Shown: piece after piece, positions 27,042-35,761 of the stretch
How the letters are laid out: the number at the start of each line of letters is the position of its first letter
Position numbering within the stretch: position 1 is the first letter of the stretch
NCBI RefSeq assembly: GCF_003967535.1
Contig: NZ_BIFR01000001.1
Coordinates: 2,045,001-2,109,000, forward strand
DNA length: 64,000 bases
Direction: 5' to 3'
From: Tengunoibacter tsumagoiensis
GTDB taxonomy: Bacteria > Chloroflexota > Ktedonobacteria > Ktedonobacterales > Ktedonobacteraceae
Notes under the pieces: generated by a model
What the model was told of the DNA's origin: nothing
The model's database searches: none
What the model saw: the letters and a program-made list of their open reading frames with translations, nothing else
Program-made: the position numbers and the translations under genes

Positions 27042-29114
27042 TTAATTGCCGTGTTGTGCAGCCTTCTCTTTGTGGAGGGCTGTATGGTGGGCAGTAATCT
27101 CTTGTTGGATCGCTGCTGGTACCTCTTCATATCTGGCGAACTCGGACGTGAAGAAGCCTCGTCCCTGGGTGATCGAGCGCAGATCGGTGGCATAGTGTAA
27201 CATCTCAGCCTGAGGAACCAGAGCGCTGATCTGCTGCATACCATTCTCGAGCGATTCCATACCGAGCACATGTCCGCGTTTGGTATTGATATCGCTCATC
27301 ACCTCACCCATATTATATTCAGGGATTGTGACGACCACATTCATCAGAGGCTCCAGCAGCACCGGATTGGCCTGTGGAACGGCCTCTTGCATGCCCAGTG
27401 AAGCCGCAACCTCAAAGGATTGGGCGGAGGAGTCGACAGGATGATATTTGCCATCTACCAGAGAGACTTTGACGTAGAGCATCGGATTGCCCGAGATGAA
27501 GCCGCGCTTTAAAGATTCACGTACCCCTTTCTCAACGCCTGGAATAAACTGATTCGGCACCACGCCGCCCACAATTTTATCCTCAAAGACAAACGTCTGT
27601 TCGCTATCGCGTGGCAGGGGTTCGATCTCAAGCCAGACATCGCCAAACTGACCATGCCCTCCACTCTGTCGTTTATGGCGACCATTGGCACGAGCCTTCT
27701 TGCGAATCGTCTCGCGATAGGAGATATGTGGATCGTGCGACTCGAGCTCCACCCCGTATTTGCGTTTAATTGTCTCCAGAGCAATCTGAAGGTGGGCCTC
27801 ACCCATACCAGAGAGCAGCGTCTCAGCAGTTGCGGGATCGCGGCCTACGCGAAGTGTATGATCCTCTTCAACAATTCGCGCGAGTGCATTCCCCATCTTG
27901 TCCAGATCGGTCTGGCTTTTGGGAACGACCGCAACAGTATAGCAGGGAGCGGGGAACGTAATAGAGGGCAGAGGTTGCGCCACATCCTTGCTCGTAGTAA
28001 GCGTCTCCCCCGTATGCGTATTAGTCAATTTAGCGACGGCCCCAAAGTCGCCAGCGGGGATCTCAATCGCATTCTCTTGCGTTTTGCCATGCTGAGTGAT
28101 TAACTGGCCTATGCGCTCATCGGCTTTTGTCTGGAGATTTGTCAGATGGCTATCGGGCTTCAGACTGCCACTATAGACCCGGAAGGACGAGATCGTACCG
28201 ACCTGTGCAGCAGCAGTTTTGAAGACAAAGGCCGAAGCGGCGTTCCCAAAGGCCTTCACCTCTGTAGGAGTGCTCTCAGCTGCGCTGGGCAGGTAGTCTA
28301 TCAAGGCATCAAGCAGCGTCTGGATGCCAATATTCTTGCTCGTTGAACCACAGAGGACGGGAATCAGCTCGCCACTCCGTGTCCCTTTTTTGACCACCAT
28401 GAGGAGCTCTTCCTCGCTGAGCTCCTGCCCATCGAGAAACTTTTCCATTATTGCATCATCGGCCTCAACCGCAGATTCAATTAATTGTTCACGATAGCTG
28501 GTAAGGCTCTCTTGAAGTTCTGGTGGGATCGCCACCTCTTGTATTTTCGTACCATTCTCGAAGGTATAACCTTTTTGTTTGATCAGATCAATAACGCCTT
28601 TAAAGCCGGATTGTTCACCGATAGGAAGCTGGAGAGGGACAACTTTGAGGCCAAAGTGAGCGCGGAGGGATTCCAGGGCTTGCACGAATTCAGTATTTTC
28701 TCGATCAAGTTTATTGACGAGCACGATGCGGGGAAGATTGCGTTCGTCTGCATATTTCCAGGTTAATTCTGTCCCAACTTCAACGCCTTTTTCAGCAGTG
28801 ACAACCACCAGCGCAGCATCGGCCACCCGTAGGCCCGCGATAACCTCACCACTAAAATCGGCATAGCCGGGAGTATCGATAAAGTTAATCTTGTGGTCTT
28901 TCCATTCCACTGGCAGGACTTTTACATTGAGGGACATGCGTCGTCTGATCTCATCGGGATCATAATCAACGACCGAGGTTCCCTCATCAACTTTGCCCTG
29001 GCGGGTTACAGCTCCGCTGTTATAGAGGGCTGCATCGATAAGAGATGTTTTGCCTGCACCAACATGAGAGATCAATGCCACATTGCGAATCTGTTCCGCC
29101 CTATAAACCTTCAT
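27042..29114 (-). CDS. fusA: elongation factor G-like GTPase (EF-G2-type paralog)
   Basis: A 690-residue translational GTPase with the EF-G domain order. G1 is SHVGAGKTS near residue 20, G3 DTPGYADFSGEV, and G4 NKLDRE; later parts include MGEAHLQIALE (domain III), GGHGQFGDVWLEIEPL (domain IV) and MNVVVTIPEYNMGEVMSDI (domain V). The G1 form (VGAGKTS rather than DxGKTT) and switch-I text RRRMSLN instead of RGITI mark the EF-G-like/EF-G2 subgroup rather than the housekeeping factor. AGGAGG lies ten bases before this ATG; an in-frame start 46 codons further up adds non-conserved sequence. No rpsL-rpsG-tuf genes surround it, which also argues for a paralog. Confidence 0.88.
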   Translation of the reverse strand: MKVYRAEQIRNVALISHVGAGKTSLIDAALYNSGAVTRQGKVDEGTSVVDYDPDEIRRRMSLNVKVLPVEWKDHKINFIDTPGYADFSGEVIAGLRVADAALVVVTAEKGVEVGTELTWKYADERNLPRIVLVNKLDRENTEFVQALESLRAHFGLKVVPLQLPIGEQSGFKGVIDLIKQKGYTFENGTKIQEVAIPPELQESLTSYREQLIESAVEADDAIMEKFLDGQELSEEELLMVVKKGTRSGELIPVLCGSTSKNIGIQTLLDALIDYLPSAAESTPTEVKAFGNAASAFVFKTAAAQVGTISSFRVYSGSLKPDSHLTNLQTKADERIGQLITQHGKTQENAIEIPAGDFGAVAKLTNTHTGETLTTSKDVAQPLPSITFPAPCYTVAVVPKSQTDLDKMGNALARIVEEDHTLRVGRDPATAETLLSGMGEAHLQIALETIKRKYGVELESHDPHISYRETIRKKARANGRHKRQSGGHGQFGDVWLEIEPLPRDSEQTFVFEDKIVGGVVPNQFIPGVEKGVRESLKRGFISGNPMLYVKVSLVDGKYHPVDSSAQSFEVAASLGMQEAVPQANPVLLEPLMNVVVTIPEYNMGEVMSDINTKRGHVLGMESLENGMQQISALVPQAEMLHYATDLRSITQGRGFFTSEFARYEEVPAAIQQEITAHHTALHKEKAAQHGN

Positions 29115-29370
29115 AAACCCAATTCCTCCTGATACACTACGCAGAGGCTGTCTGGCTATACATCCTGGTGGTCTGCCGTAGACCTCCTTTGCGAATTGCC
29201 ATACGAATGGTTGGTTTGTTCGGTCCAGAGAAAAACTGGCGATGCTCTTCACCTTTCCAGTTTCGTAGGTGTAGTATAGCAGTCAGGAGCAATTTGTACA
29301 ACGGAGTTTCAAAAATATTTCAGGAGAGTGATGAGATTGTGATTTGTTAAAGCTTTTTTTGGTGTACCAG

Positions 29371-29416
29371 CCATCGTTATCATGGTTGCTTCATGCCTCA
29401 ACCACGATAACGACGG
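29371..29416 (-). terminator. hairpin just downstream of ligA
   Basis: An 18-bp stem with two mismatches (CCATCGTTATCATGGTTG against CAACCACGATAACGACGG), starting 8 bases past the ligA stop on the minus strand. Confidence 0.65.
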
Positions 29417-29423
29417 TCATAGA

Positions 29424-31502
29424 TCATGCCGTATAGTGTTGCAGGAGATCGCTGAGCCATTGCTCATCATGAATGGGCACGCCAGCTTTCTGCGCTTTGG
29501 CCAATTTCGAACCAGCGTCTTCACCAACAATCAGGTGAGAGAGCGATTTGCTGACCCCTGAAGCAATCGTACCACCAAGCTTTTTGATTGCCTCTTCTGC
29601 ATTTGAGCGGCTCATCGTCTCCAGTCGCCCCGTCAGGAGGAATGTTTGACCATTCAGGGGGCCACTGATGGACTTCTGTTCCTCAGTCATAGTAATGCCA
29701 GCCGCACGTAATCGATCGAGAAGTGCGATATTGTTGGCATCTTGCAGCCAGGCATAGAGGCTTTGACCAATCTTGGGACCGATCCCTCCTACGCTGATAA
29801 TATCGGCCTCCTGAGCCTCTAACAGGCGATCAATATTTCCAAATGCCTGCGCGATAAGCTGAGCCGCTTTCTCGCCCAGATAGCGTATATTTAGCCCGAA
29901 GAGGAGGCGGGAGAGCGGCTGTTTTTTGCTCTCTTGAATGGCTTTCAGCATATTATCGGCGCTCTTCTCTTTTACCCCTTCCAGAGCTAAGAGTTGATCG
30001 TGAGTGAGATCGTAGAAGTCGGCGACATTTTTCACATAGCCAGCATCTGCTAACTGTTCACACATCTTTTCGCCAATCGTATTGATATCCATCGCCCCTT
30101 TTGAGACAAAGTGGATAATGCTCTCCAGATTGCGTGCGGGACAGTTCGTATTGGGACAGTAAGCCATCGCCTGATCGGGAATGCGCATAATCTCGGTCCC
30201 GCACAGTGGGCAATGAGCCGGCAGGGAATAGACCTCTTCCTGACCAGTGCGTCGCTCCACCACAGGTTTGACCACCTGAGGAATGACCTCACCAGCGCGT
30301 TGGACCAGGACCCAATCGCCAATACGCAGATCTTTGCGTTGAATATCACCCTCATTATGGAGAGAGGCCCGTGAGACCGTAACACCACGAATAGTAATAG
30401 GTTCCAGAACCGCCCAGGGGTTTACCGAGCCAGTCCGTCCAATATTCACGCGAATATCGTGTAGTTGTGTGGCAACCTGCGTTGGTGGATACTTAAAAGC
30501 AATCGCCCAGCGAGGATCTCGTGCCACTGAGCCCAGCTCCTCTTGCTGATGAAAATCGTTAATTTTAATCACAACGCCATCGATCTCATAAGGGAGATTG
30601 AAGCGCTCTTTTTCCCATTTATTGCAATAGGCCATCACCTCATCGAGATCTTTTGCCTGTTGGATATGAGGATTAATGGGGAAGCCCCACTCACGAAGAA
30701 GCTCCAGCGCCTCCCAGTGGCTTCTGACATCCATGCCATCAACATACCCAAGCTGATAGGCAAAGAAATGGAGATGACGATTGGAGGTAACGCGAGCATC
30801 TTTCTGACGCAGCGAGCCAGCCGCCGCATTACGTGGATTTGCAAATAGTCGTGAGTCGCTCATCTCCTCATTTAACTGTTCAAAGTTCTTGATGGGCATA
30901 TAGATCTCGCCTCGGACCTCTGTCCGAGGAGGGATCTTCTCACCTCTAAGGCGTTGCGGGACAGTCCGCACCGTACGAAGATTGGGGGTCCAATCCTCGC
31001 CGATCATGCCATCACCCCGCGTGGCTCCAATGCTCAAGCGGCCTTCATCATAAGTGAGAGCGATAGCCAGGCCATCGATTTTCAACTCACAGACATAGCT
31101 GAAGGTCGTATCTGGTAAAATATTTTGTGCTCGTCGATGCCAATCGAGCAGATCCTGTTCGCTTCGTGCGTTGGCGAGACTGAGCATCGGGCGTGGATGG
31201 CGATGTTGAGGAACATCCTGGATGGGGCTGGCTCCTACCCGTTGAGTCGGCGAGTCAGGCGTCTGAAGTTCGGGATGCTCACGCTCAATCTGTTGAAGCT
31301 CGCTTAGCAATAGGTCATACTCAATATCGGTTAAGGTTGGATTGTCCTGCACATGATATTGATAGTTGGCCTCTTCGATCTGATGACGAAGTTGCGCAAC
31401 GTGAGCAGCGAGTTCTTCCTCGCTGCTCTCGGGTTTTTCGACATGGGTGTGTACACTCTCGGTTGAGGGCGATGATTGAACCTCACCTTGCACATCGGAC
31501 AT
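29424..31502 (-). CDS. ligA: NAD-dependent DNA ligase LigA
   Basis: A 692-residue replicative ligase that seals nicks using NAD+. The domain order is complete: Ia (IEEANYQYHVQDNPTLTD), adenylation domain with the lysine in ELKIDGLAIAL and RGDGMIGEDWT, OB fold (NIGRTGSVNPWAVLEPI), Cys4 zinc finger (CPLCGTEI...CPNTNCPARN), HhH helices (LLALEGVKEKSADNML, ISVGGIGPKIGQSL) and a C-terminal BRCT (GQTFLLTGRLETMSRSNAEE). The acidic ~30-residue N-terminal extension before domain Ia is longer than usual. The start chosen is the ATG with AGGAG eight bases upstream, seven codons inside the longest frame, which begins at GTG. Confidence 0.96.
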   Translation of the reverse strand: MSDVQGEVQSSPSTESVHTHVEKPESSEEELAAHVAQLRHQIEEANYQYHVQDNPTLTDIEYDLLLSELQQIEREHPELQTPDSPTQRVGASPIQDVPQHRHPRPMLSLANARSEQDLLDWHRRAQNILPDTTFSYVCELKIDGLAIALTYDEGRLSIGATRGDGMIGEDWTPNLRTVRTVPQRLRGEKIPPRTEVRGEIYMPIKNFEQLNEEMSDSRLFANPRNAAAGSLRQKDARVTSNRHLHFFAYQLGYVDGMDVRSHWEALELLREWGFPINPHIQQAKDLDEVMAYCNKWEKERFNLPYEIDGVVIKINDFHQQEELGSVARDPRWAIAFKYPPTQVATQLHDIRVNIGRTGSVNPWAVLEPITIRGVTVSRASLHNEGDIQRKDLRIGDWVLVQRAGEVIPQVVKPVVERRTGQEEVYSLPAHCPLCGTEIMRIPDQAMAYCPNTNCPARNLESIIHFVSKGAMDINTIGEKMCEQLADAGYVKNVADFYDLTHDQLLALEGVKEKSADNMLKAIQESKKQPLSRLLFGLNIRYLGEKAAQLIAQAFGNIDRLLEAQEADIISVGGIGPKIGQSLYAWLQDANNIALLDRLRAAGITMTEEQKSISGPLNGQTFLLTGRLETMSRSNAEEAIKKLGGTIASGVSKSLSHLIVGEDAGSKLAKAQKAGVPIHDEQWLSDLLQHYTA

Positions 31503-31564
31503 GGTAGCTACTCCTGTTTCCACTTCGAAAAGAAAAAAAATTCCTGGCTACTTTTCCATTCTTC

Positions 31565-31852
31565 TTAGAATGCTTGATAGTGGAAGACTTCAGGATTGCT
31601 TTCATATAACCCATTGATATTGCTGCGCCATTGTGCAAAAAGTGGTCCATTGCGGAAATCTTCGATATGGGCTTCAAGGGACGTCCAGCCAACGGTCAGC
31701 ATATAGCGGCCAGGACGCTCGACACAGCGTGTGGCATGAGCCGAGACGCATTGGGGATGTTGGCGAATCACTTCCAGCCCCTGAATAATCCCTGCCCCGA
31801 GTTCTTCCTCTTTCTCTGGAAGCGCTGTGAAAATGGCAATCTCTGTAACCAT
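31565..31852 (-). CDS. antibiotic biosynthesis monooxygenase (ABM) fold protein
   Basis: A 95-residue dimeric alpha/beta-barrel (ABM/YgiN-like) protein: MVTEIAIFTALPEKEEEL, YMLTVGWTSLEAHIEDFRNG and PLFAQWRSNI are typical. Family members act as small cofactor-free monooxygenases, heme-degrading enzymes or stress proteins; the specific activity is not readable. GAGGAG lies about 11 bases before the ATG; the longer frame upstream lacks support. It precedes ligA on the same strand with a 62-base gap, so shared transcription is possible. Confidence 0.82.
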   Translation of the reverse strand: MVTEIAIFTALPEKEEELGAGIIQGLEVIRQHPQCVSAHATRCVERPGRYMLTVGWTSLEAHIEDFRNGPLFAQWRSNINGLYESNPEVFHYQAF

Positions 31853-32005
31853 AAAAATCTTAACTCCTCTATGTGTAGAATGACTTGTCACCTCTAGTAA
31901 CTCCAGGTGTATCCTACCATGATATGCAAGCAAGCTACTATAGAGACAACAGTGAAAAACACTGGACGTATTCTGGAGGGCAGATTGATCGGTAAGTATG
32001 CATAC

Positions 32006-33073
32006 CTAAACTGTCTGGGAGTCAGACCAATCCTGCCCAAAAGTCTGTTGTAACGTTGTAAGTACGGTCGCATCGGCAACGAGCAGACCGACTTCACGAT
32101 TGCGATTAAGCGAGGCCGTTGAGATGTTCTCAGAGCCCACAAAGGCCTCTTTCCCATCTACCACGATGAGCTTGGCATGCATATAGAGGTGAGGATCTTC
32201 TTTGACCTGGACATTCCCCTGCTTAAGGGTTGCGATACCCGTACTATTGCTGTCATTGCCAGATGAATCAGCGCCTGGGAGAATGACCTGAACCTGGATA
32301 CCACGTCTGGCCGCATTGATCAGAGCCTGTTCGACCTCAGTATCCTGCATCTCTTCTGCCTCTACCGCCAACGATTGGTGGGCACTATTGATGAGTGCCA
32401 CAAAATCAGTGCGTGAGTTTTCAGGACTGACCACCAGATTTGCATCATTAAACTGAGCATTAGTGCGGTTCCAGTCAGCCGTAAAGATCGAACTCATAGC
32501 CTGTATATCTGGTTGATTGGTATCAATAATACCATATTCACGGTTTGTGGTAGAACTGGAGCCACCCAGGGCTGAAAGAGTAAAATTGCAAGTCATGATA
32601 TAGGCAGCCTGCCCATCAATAATCATACCCTTCTCGTGAGTGAGGGAGAAGAGTGTGCTGGCAGACTGAGCCTTGACACCCGTTGCTTTGAGCTTATCGA
32701 GCGTTTCTTTCGGTGAAATACTCCCACTTCCATAGGGATGGGCTTCCAGCATCACGCGCACATCAATGCCAGCGTGGGCGGCATCCTCAAGTGCATTTAT
32801 GATATTGCGCTCCGTTAACAGATATATCTCCAGCCAGATTGATTTTTTTGCGTGTTGAATCGCGTCAACTATCGGGGCATCGCCTGCGTCAGGCTCTACA
32901 AATACCTGTACGTTCTGAACACCAGTGCCAGGGCCAGATACTGGCGTCACTGGTCCATTGCTCTGGCCTGAGGTAGGTGTTCCAGACTGTGTGGGTCCTG
33001 AACAACTGGACAGGCAGAGGCAGAGAATCCCCAGCAGCAACTGATACCGCAATCGCGTCAAAGGTAATTGCAT
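32006..33073 (-). CDS. phospholipase D-like lipoprotein
   Basis: A 355-residue protein with a lipoprotein signal peptide: a hydrophobic stretch LLLGILCLCL and lipobox LSSC with the lipidated Cys around residue 24, then a Ser/Gly/Pro-rich linker to about 55. Two PLD half-sites follow: HEKGMIIDG with downstream NFTLSALG, and HAKLIVVDG with downstream SENISTASL, each giving the HxKx4D catalytic motif. Members cleave phosphodiester bonds in phospholipids or nucleic acids on the outer face of the membrane; cardiolipin synthase-like transfer is also possible. The substrate is not evident. AAAGGA lies about seven bases before the ATG. Confidence 0.9.
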   Translation of the reverse strand: MQLPLTRLRYQLLLGILCLCLSSCSGPTQSGTPTSGQSNGPVTPVSGPGTGVQNVQVFVEPDAGDAPIVDAIQHAKKSIWLEIYLLTERNIINALEDAAHAGIDVRVMLEAHPYGSGSISPKETLDKLKATGVKAQSASTLFSLTHEKGMIIDGQAAYIMTCNFTLSALGGSSSTTNREYGIIDTNQPDIQAMSSIFTADWNRTNAQFNDANLVVSPENSRTDFVALINSAHQSLAVEAEEMQDTEVEQALINAARRGIQVQVILPGADSSGNDSNSTGIATLKQGNVQVKEDPHLYMHAKLIVVDGKEAFVGSENISTASLNRNREVGLLVADATVLTTLQQTFGQDWSDSQTV

Positions 33074-33508
33074 GTGTTATCCTTTGTATCTTTAGATCGA
33101 AGAGTTTTTTAAAACTCTCTGTATCCAGTACGCATTGTACTGCTTAATAAGATGCATACCTGCATCAGTATCCATTAAACATAACGAAGAAGTACCTCTC
33201 TTTGAGTGATCTTCTTTCTAATTACACAAAATTACTCTTATTTATGAGTATTGGGAGACACGCGATCCGATTTCTACACCACAAAGGTCGATCCTGAAAC
33301 GGACAATTTCAAGACTTATTTAGCGAGCAGTTATGCGATAGTAAAGAGGGATGACAAAGATCTGGTGCGCTGTGGCAATTTGACAGGGAGTTTGCGATGA
33401 GTTTGGGTTGCCTCTTGTGTTCTATCAATGAAAGGTGATTGCCACCTCTCGCAAACACCTGCGAAGACATATTATCTTATCACCATTTGATGAAAGGTAG
33501 AGAGAGCT
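33074..33508. other. 435-base intergenic region, no gene seen
   Basis: Divergent region between the PLD lipoprotein (-) and the reductase (+). It is AT-rich, with no convincing open frame, tRNA or strong hairpin; GTTTGCGA (33388) and TCGCAAAC (33451) form a weak distant inverted repeat. It presumably holds both promoters. Confidence 0.6.
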
Positions 33509-34000
33509 ATGATCAGACCAAAATTGCCAGAAGAAGTACTTCAGTTGAATGAGACGCTCAAACGCCAGCCCCACTTGACAGAACACATGGGACCTCTTCA
33601 TCTATTCAGCGTGCCAGGACGAAATAGTGGTCAAATGCGTGCAACGCCCGTCGCACCGTTAGATAGCGATGGTCAGCGCTATCTGGTAGCAGCTTTTGCT
33701 GAGGCGGATTGGGTAAAGAATCTTCGCCTATCGGGTTGGGGCATCTTGACCAAGGGCCAGCATTTGCTTCGGGTGACGATAGTCGAGGTTGCCGTACCAG
33801 AGCGTGGGCCGATCCTGCAAACCTTTATTCGGCAGATGGAGCATTTAGGTGGTGACTCATCTGGCCCCAGTGGGCACTTTGCCTTCACGGTTGGGCCAGA
33901 TGAGCCACTGGAAGCTTACACTGCTATTGCGGATCGTCATCCTATCTTCCGCATCGTCGAAGCGACACCAGTTTCATCCATTGAAGAGACTACCAGATAA
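33509..34000 (+). CDS. deazaflavin (F420)-dependent nitroreductase family protein
   Basis: A 163-residue split-barrel protein of the DUF385/deazaflavin-dependent nitroreductase (Ddn-like) family. Characteristic segments are LFSVPGRNSGQMRATPV, YLVAAFAEADWVKNLR and GHFAFTVGPDEP. Members reduce nitro compounds, quinones or related substrates with F420H2, FMN or a similar flavin; which cofactor applies here cannot be decided. No membrane segment. GGTAGAGAG precedes the ATG. It is convergent with the ECF sigma gene. Confidence 0.75.
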   Translation: MIRPKLPEEVLQLNETLKRQPHLTEHMGPLHLFSVPGRNSGQMRATPVAPLDSDGQRYLVAAFAEADWVKNLRLSGWGILTKGQHLLRVTIVEVAVPERGPILQTFIRQMEHLGGDSSGPSGHFAFTVGPDEPLEAYTAIADRHPIFRIVEATPVSSIEETTR

Positions 34001-34206
34001 GGAGTTAGTAGTGCTTCTCATCCCTTTGTAAGGTAAAGAGTACAAAAAGCTAGAAAAGCATCTCAAATTCCCTCTCTCCAAAGAAAACTGTCTCTCTCTT
34101 TCTAGAGAAGCCATGGAGTATGGTGCATTTCTCAGGTCAAGAGAGCTGCTTAAGAGGACTCAAGAATCGTAAGCGAAAGTAATCTCAACTAGCACATATT
34201 CTTCTC

Positions 34207-34248
34207 CATGGCCCATCCTCCCTATGAGTTGGGGAAGGATGGGCCATG
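34207..34248. terminator. hairpin between convergent genes
   Basis: CATGGCCCATCCT (34207-34219) pairs perfectly with AGGATGGGCCATG (34236-34248). It lies 2 bases beyond the sigma factor stop and about 200 bases after the reductase. Confidence 0.65.
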
Positions 34249-34250
34249 TG

Positions 34251-35267
34251 TTAGAAAGCAGGGAACGTGTCAGGGAGTGCGAAGGGCAATAGACTGTGCA
34301 GTTCCAGAAAAGTGACCGTGTTGGCAATCAGTTCGCCATCGAAGTCGAGAACTAGCAGGCCAAAGAGCTGATAGGTAGCTGTTTCGGTATTGTGCTTATA
34401 GAGTCCAAAGGCAGGGCTGGCATTAGCATGAGTGGGAAGCAGACGCCATTGTTGGGCCATAGAGAAGATGCTTGTCCGAAACAGCGTCTCAATCGCCTTC
34501 CTTCCCTGGAACCAGGCAGGAATCGGTGGCATGGTAAACCATGCATCTTCTCGCATCAGCCCCACTAATCCAGAAATATCTCCTTGCTCCCAGAGTGTTA
34601 CATAGCGCTGAAGCAGTGGTTGGAGTTGAGAGGGTGGAAGGGTCGCTCTTGCTTCTGGAAGGACCTGATGCTGCCGCAAAGTGTGTCGAGCCCGCTGCAA
34701 GCCTGAATTGACTGCTACAACGGAGAGATTGAGCCACTCAGCTACCTCACGGGCCTCCCAATCGAGCACACCACGTAAGAGCAGTATAGCGCGTTGCGTA
34801 GGTGTTAACTGTTGGATTGCTGTCAGGAAAGCTAATCTTATGTATTCGCTCTGCATGGCCTTTTCTTCAGGGTCACTCTCATAAGAAGCTTCCAGTTCAT
34901 CTGGAAAAGGTTCCAGCCAGATTGGTTCAGACGCCCGCCTGGGCAATGGGCGTGTAGGATCGCTCTTATGAGAGCTATTTGGAGGTAAAGAACGCCTGGG
35001 ACTTCTGGTAAGCATATTGAGGCAGAGGTTAGTCGCAATGCGATATAACCAGGCTCGATATGATCCCTGATCGGTGAAACTGGCACGTTTCTCCCATGCT
35101 CGTAGCAGAGTCTCTTGTACCAGATCTTCAGCATCGTGGTAGGAGCCAAGCATGCGATAGCAATGGGTGAGCAATTCACGCTGATAGGGTTCTACAAGGC
35201 ATTCAAAAGCATGTTGATCTCCTGCCTGAACAGCAAGTAGAAGCACTCCTTGGGGTGGAATAGTCAT
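34251..35267 (-). CDS. ECF RNA polymerase sigma factor with SnoaL-like C-terminal domain
   Basis: A 338-residue extracytoplasmic-function sigma factor of the long type. Region 2 is at about 10-80 (VEPYQRELLTHCYRMLGSYH, AEDLVQETLLRAW, SYRAWLYRIATNLCLN). A linker with EPIWLEPFPDE and region 4 at about 130-200 (RLAFLTAIQQLTPTQRAILL, EVAEWLNLSVVAVNSGLQRA) follow. Residues ~215-330 form a SnoaL/NTF2-like domain (LLQRYVTLWEQGDISGLVGL, MREDAWFTMPPIPAWFQG). In such sigma factors the SnoaL tail replaces a separate anti-sigma factor and controls activity, perhaps by ligand binding. No anti-sigma gene is nearby, in agreement. An array of 23-bp repeats lies 210 bases upstream. Confidence 0.9.
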   Translation of the reverse strand: MTIPPQGVLLLAVQAGDQHAFECLVEPYQRELLTHCYRMLGSYHDAEDLVQETLLRAWEKRASFTDQGSYRAWLYRIATNLCLNMLTRSPRRSLPPNSSHKSDPTRPLPRRASEPIWLEPFPDELEASYESDPEEKAMQSEYIRLAFLTAIQQLTPTQRAILLLRGVLDWEAREVAEWLNLSVVAVNSGLQRARHTLRQHQVLPEARATLPPSQLQPLLQRYVTLWEQGDISGLVGLMREDAWFTMPPIPAWFQGRKAIETLFRTSIFSMAQQWRLLPTHANASPAFGLYKHNTETATYQLFGLLVLDFDGELIANTVTFLELHSLLPFALPDTFPAF

Positions 35268-35477
35268 AAAATAGCTGTTCCTCTATATCTCATGCATATC
35301 ATATTACCAGAATTGCACAGATTATATCAGTTTCATGTTGGAATTTACAGTATTGTTACCATAAGACAGGGCTTTTTCGTTTTTGCAGAAGAGGCTATAA
35401 GTTCGGAAGAGCGACCTGATGCAGGAATTGCCTTTTTCCTGTTGGAAACCCACCGGTCATGAGAGGACCAACCAGAA

Positions 35478-35638
35478 GGAGGAATGCCCTGACCATAAAA
35501 GGAGGAATGCCCTGACCATAAAAGGAGGAATGCCCTGACCATAAAAGGAGGAATGCCCTGACCATAAAAGGAGGAATGCCCTGACCATAAAAGGAGGAAT
35601 GCCCTGACCATAAAAGGAGGAATGCCCTGACCATAAGA
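35478..35638. repeat. seven tandem copies of a 23-bp repeat
   Basis: The unit GGAGGAATGCCCTGACCATA plus AAA repeats head-to-tail seven times without a gap; only the last unit differs (its end reads AAGA). Copies start at 35478, 35501, 35524, 35547, 35570, 35593 and 35616. Every unit carries an AGGAGG-like stretch, followed directly by ATG CCC TGA on the plus strand. The array lies between the pyrophosphatase 3' end and the ECF sigma gene 5' end, both on the minus strand. Copies are identical, which suggests a recent or still-changing expansion. Confidence 0.95.
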
Positions 35639-35648
35639 GAAAGTGGAT

Positions 35649-35684
35649 GACAGGGCGGAAGCTGTTTGGCTGCCTCCGCCTGTA
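35649..35684 (-). terminator. bulged hairpin downstream of the pyrophosphatase gene
   Basis: ACAGGGCGGAAGC against GCCTCCGCCTGT forms a GC-rich stem with a bulge, beyond the pyrophosphatase stop on the minus strand. Confidence 0.4.
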
Positions 35685-35761
35685 ACGTTTGAATGTTCTA
35701 AAGAGAGCAACGTTTCGTTATGACGTTCCACTCATGTTGGAGTGCATTATTGGCAAAAGGG

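Larger units (their letters stand above)
35268..35761. other. 494-base intergenic region holding the repeat array
   Basis: Outside the 23-bp array no convincing gene is present; minus-strand frames across the array are only the repeat translated. 35268-35477 should contain the sigma gene promoter and leader. Confidence 0.6.

Noticed and set aside
35478..35638. CRISPR array
   Set aside because: The 23-bp units are directly joined with no spacers, and no cas genes are present.
35345..35731. 128-codon minus-strand frame over the 23-bp repeats (repeated MVRAFLLLWSGHSSFYGQG)
   Set aside because: Periodicity follows from the DNA repeat (3 x 23 = 69 bases). There is no ribosome-binding site and no similarity outside the array.
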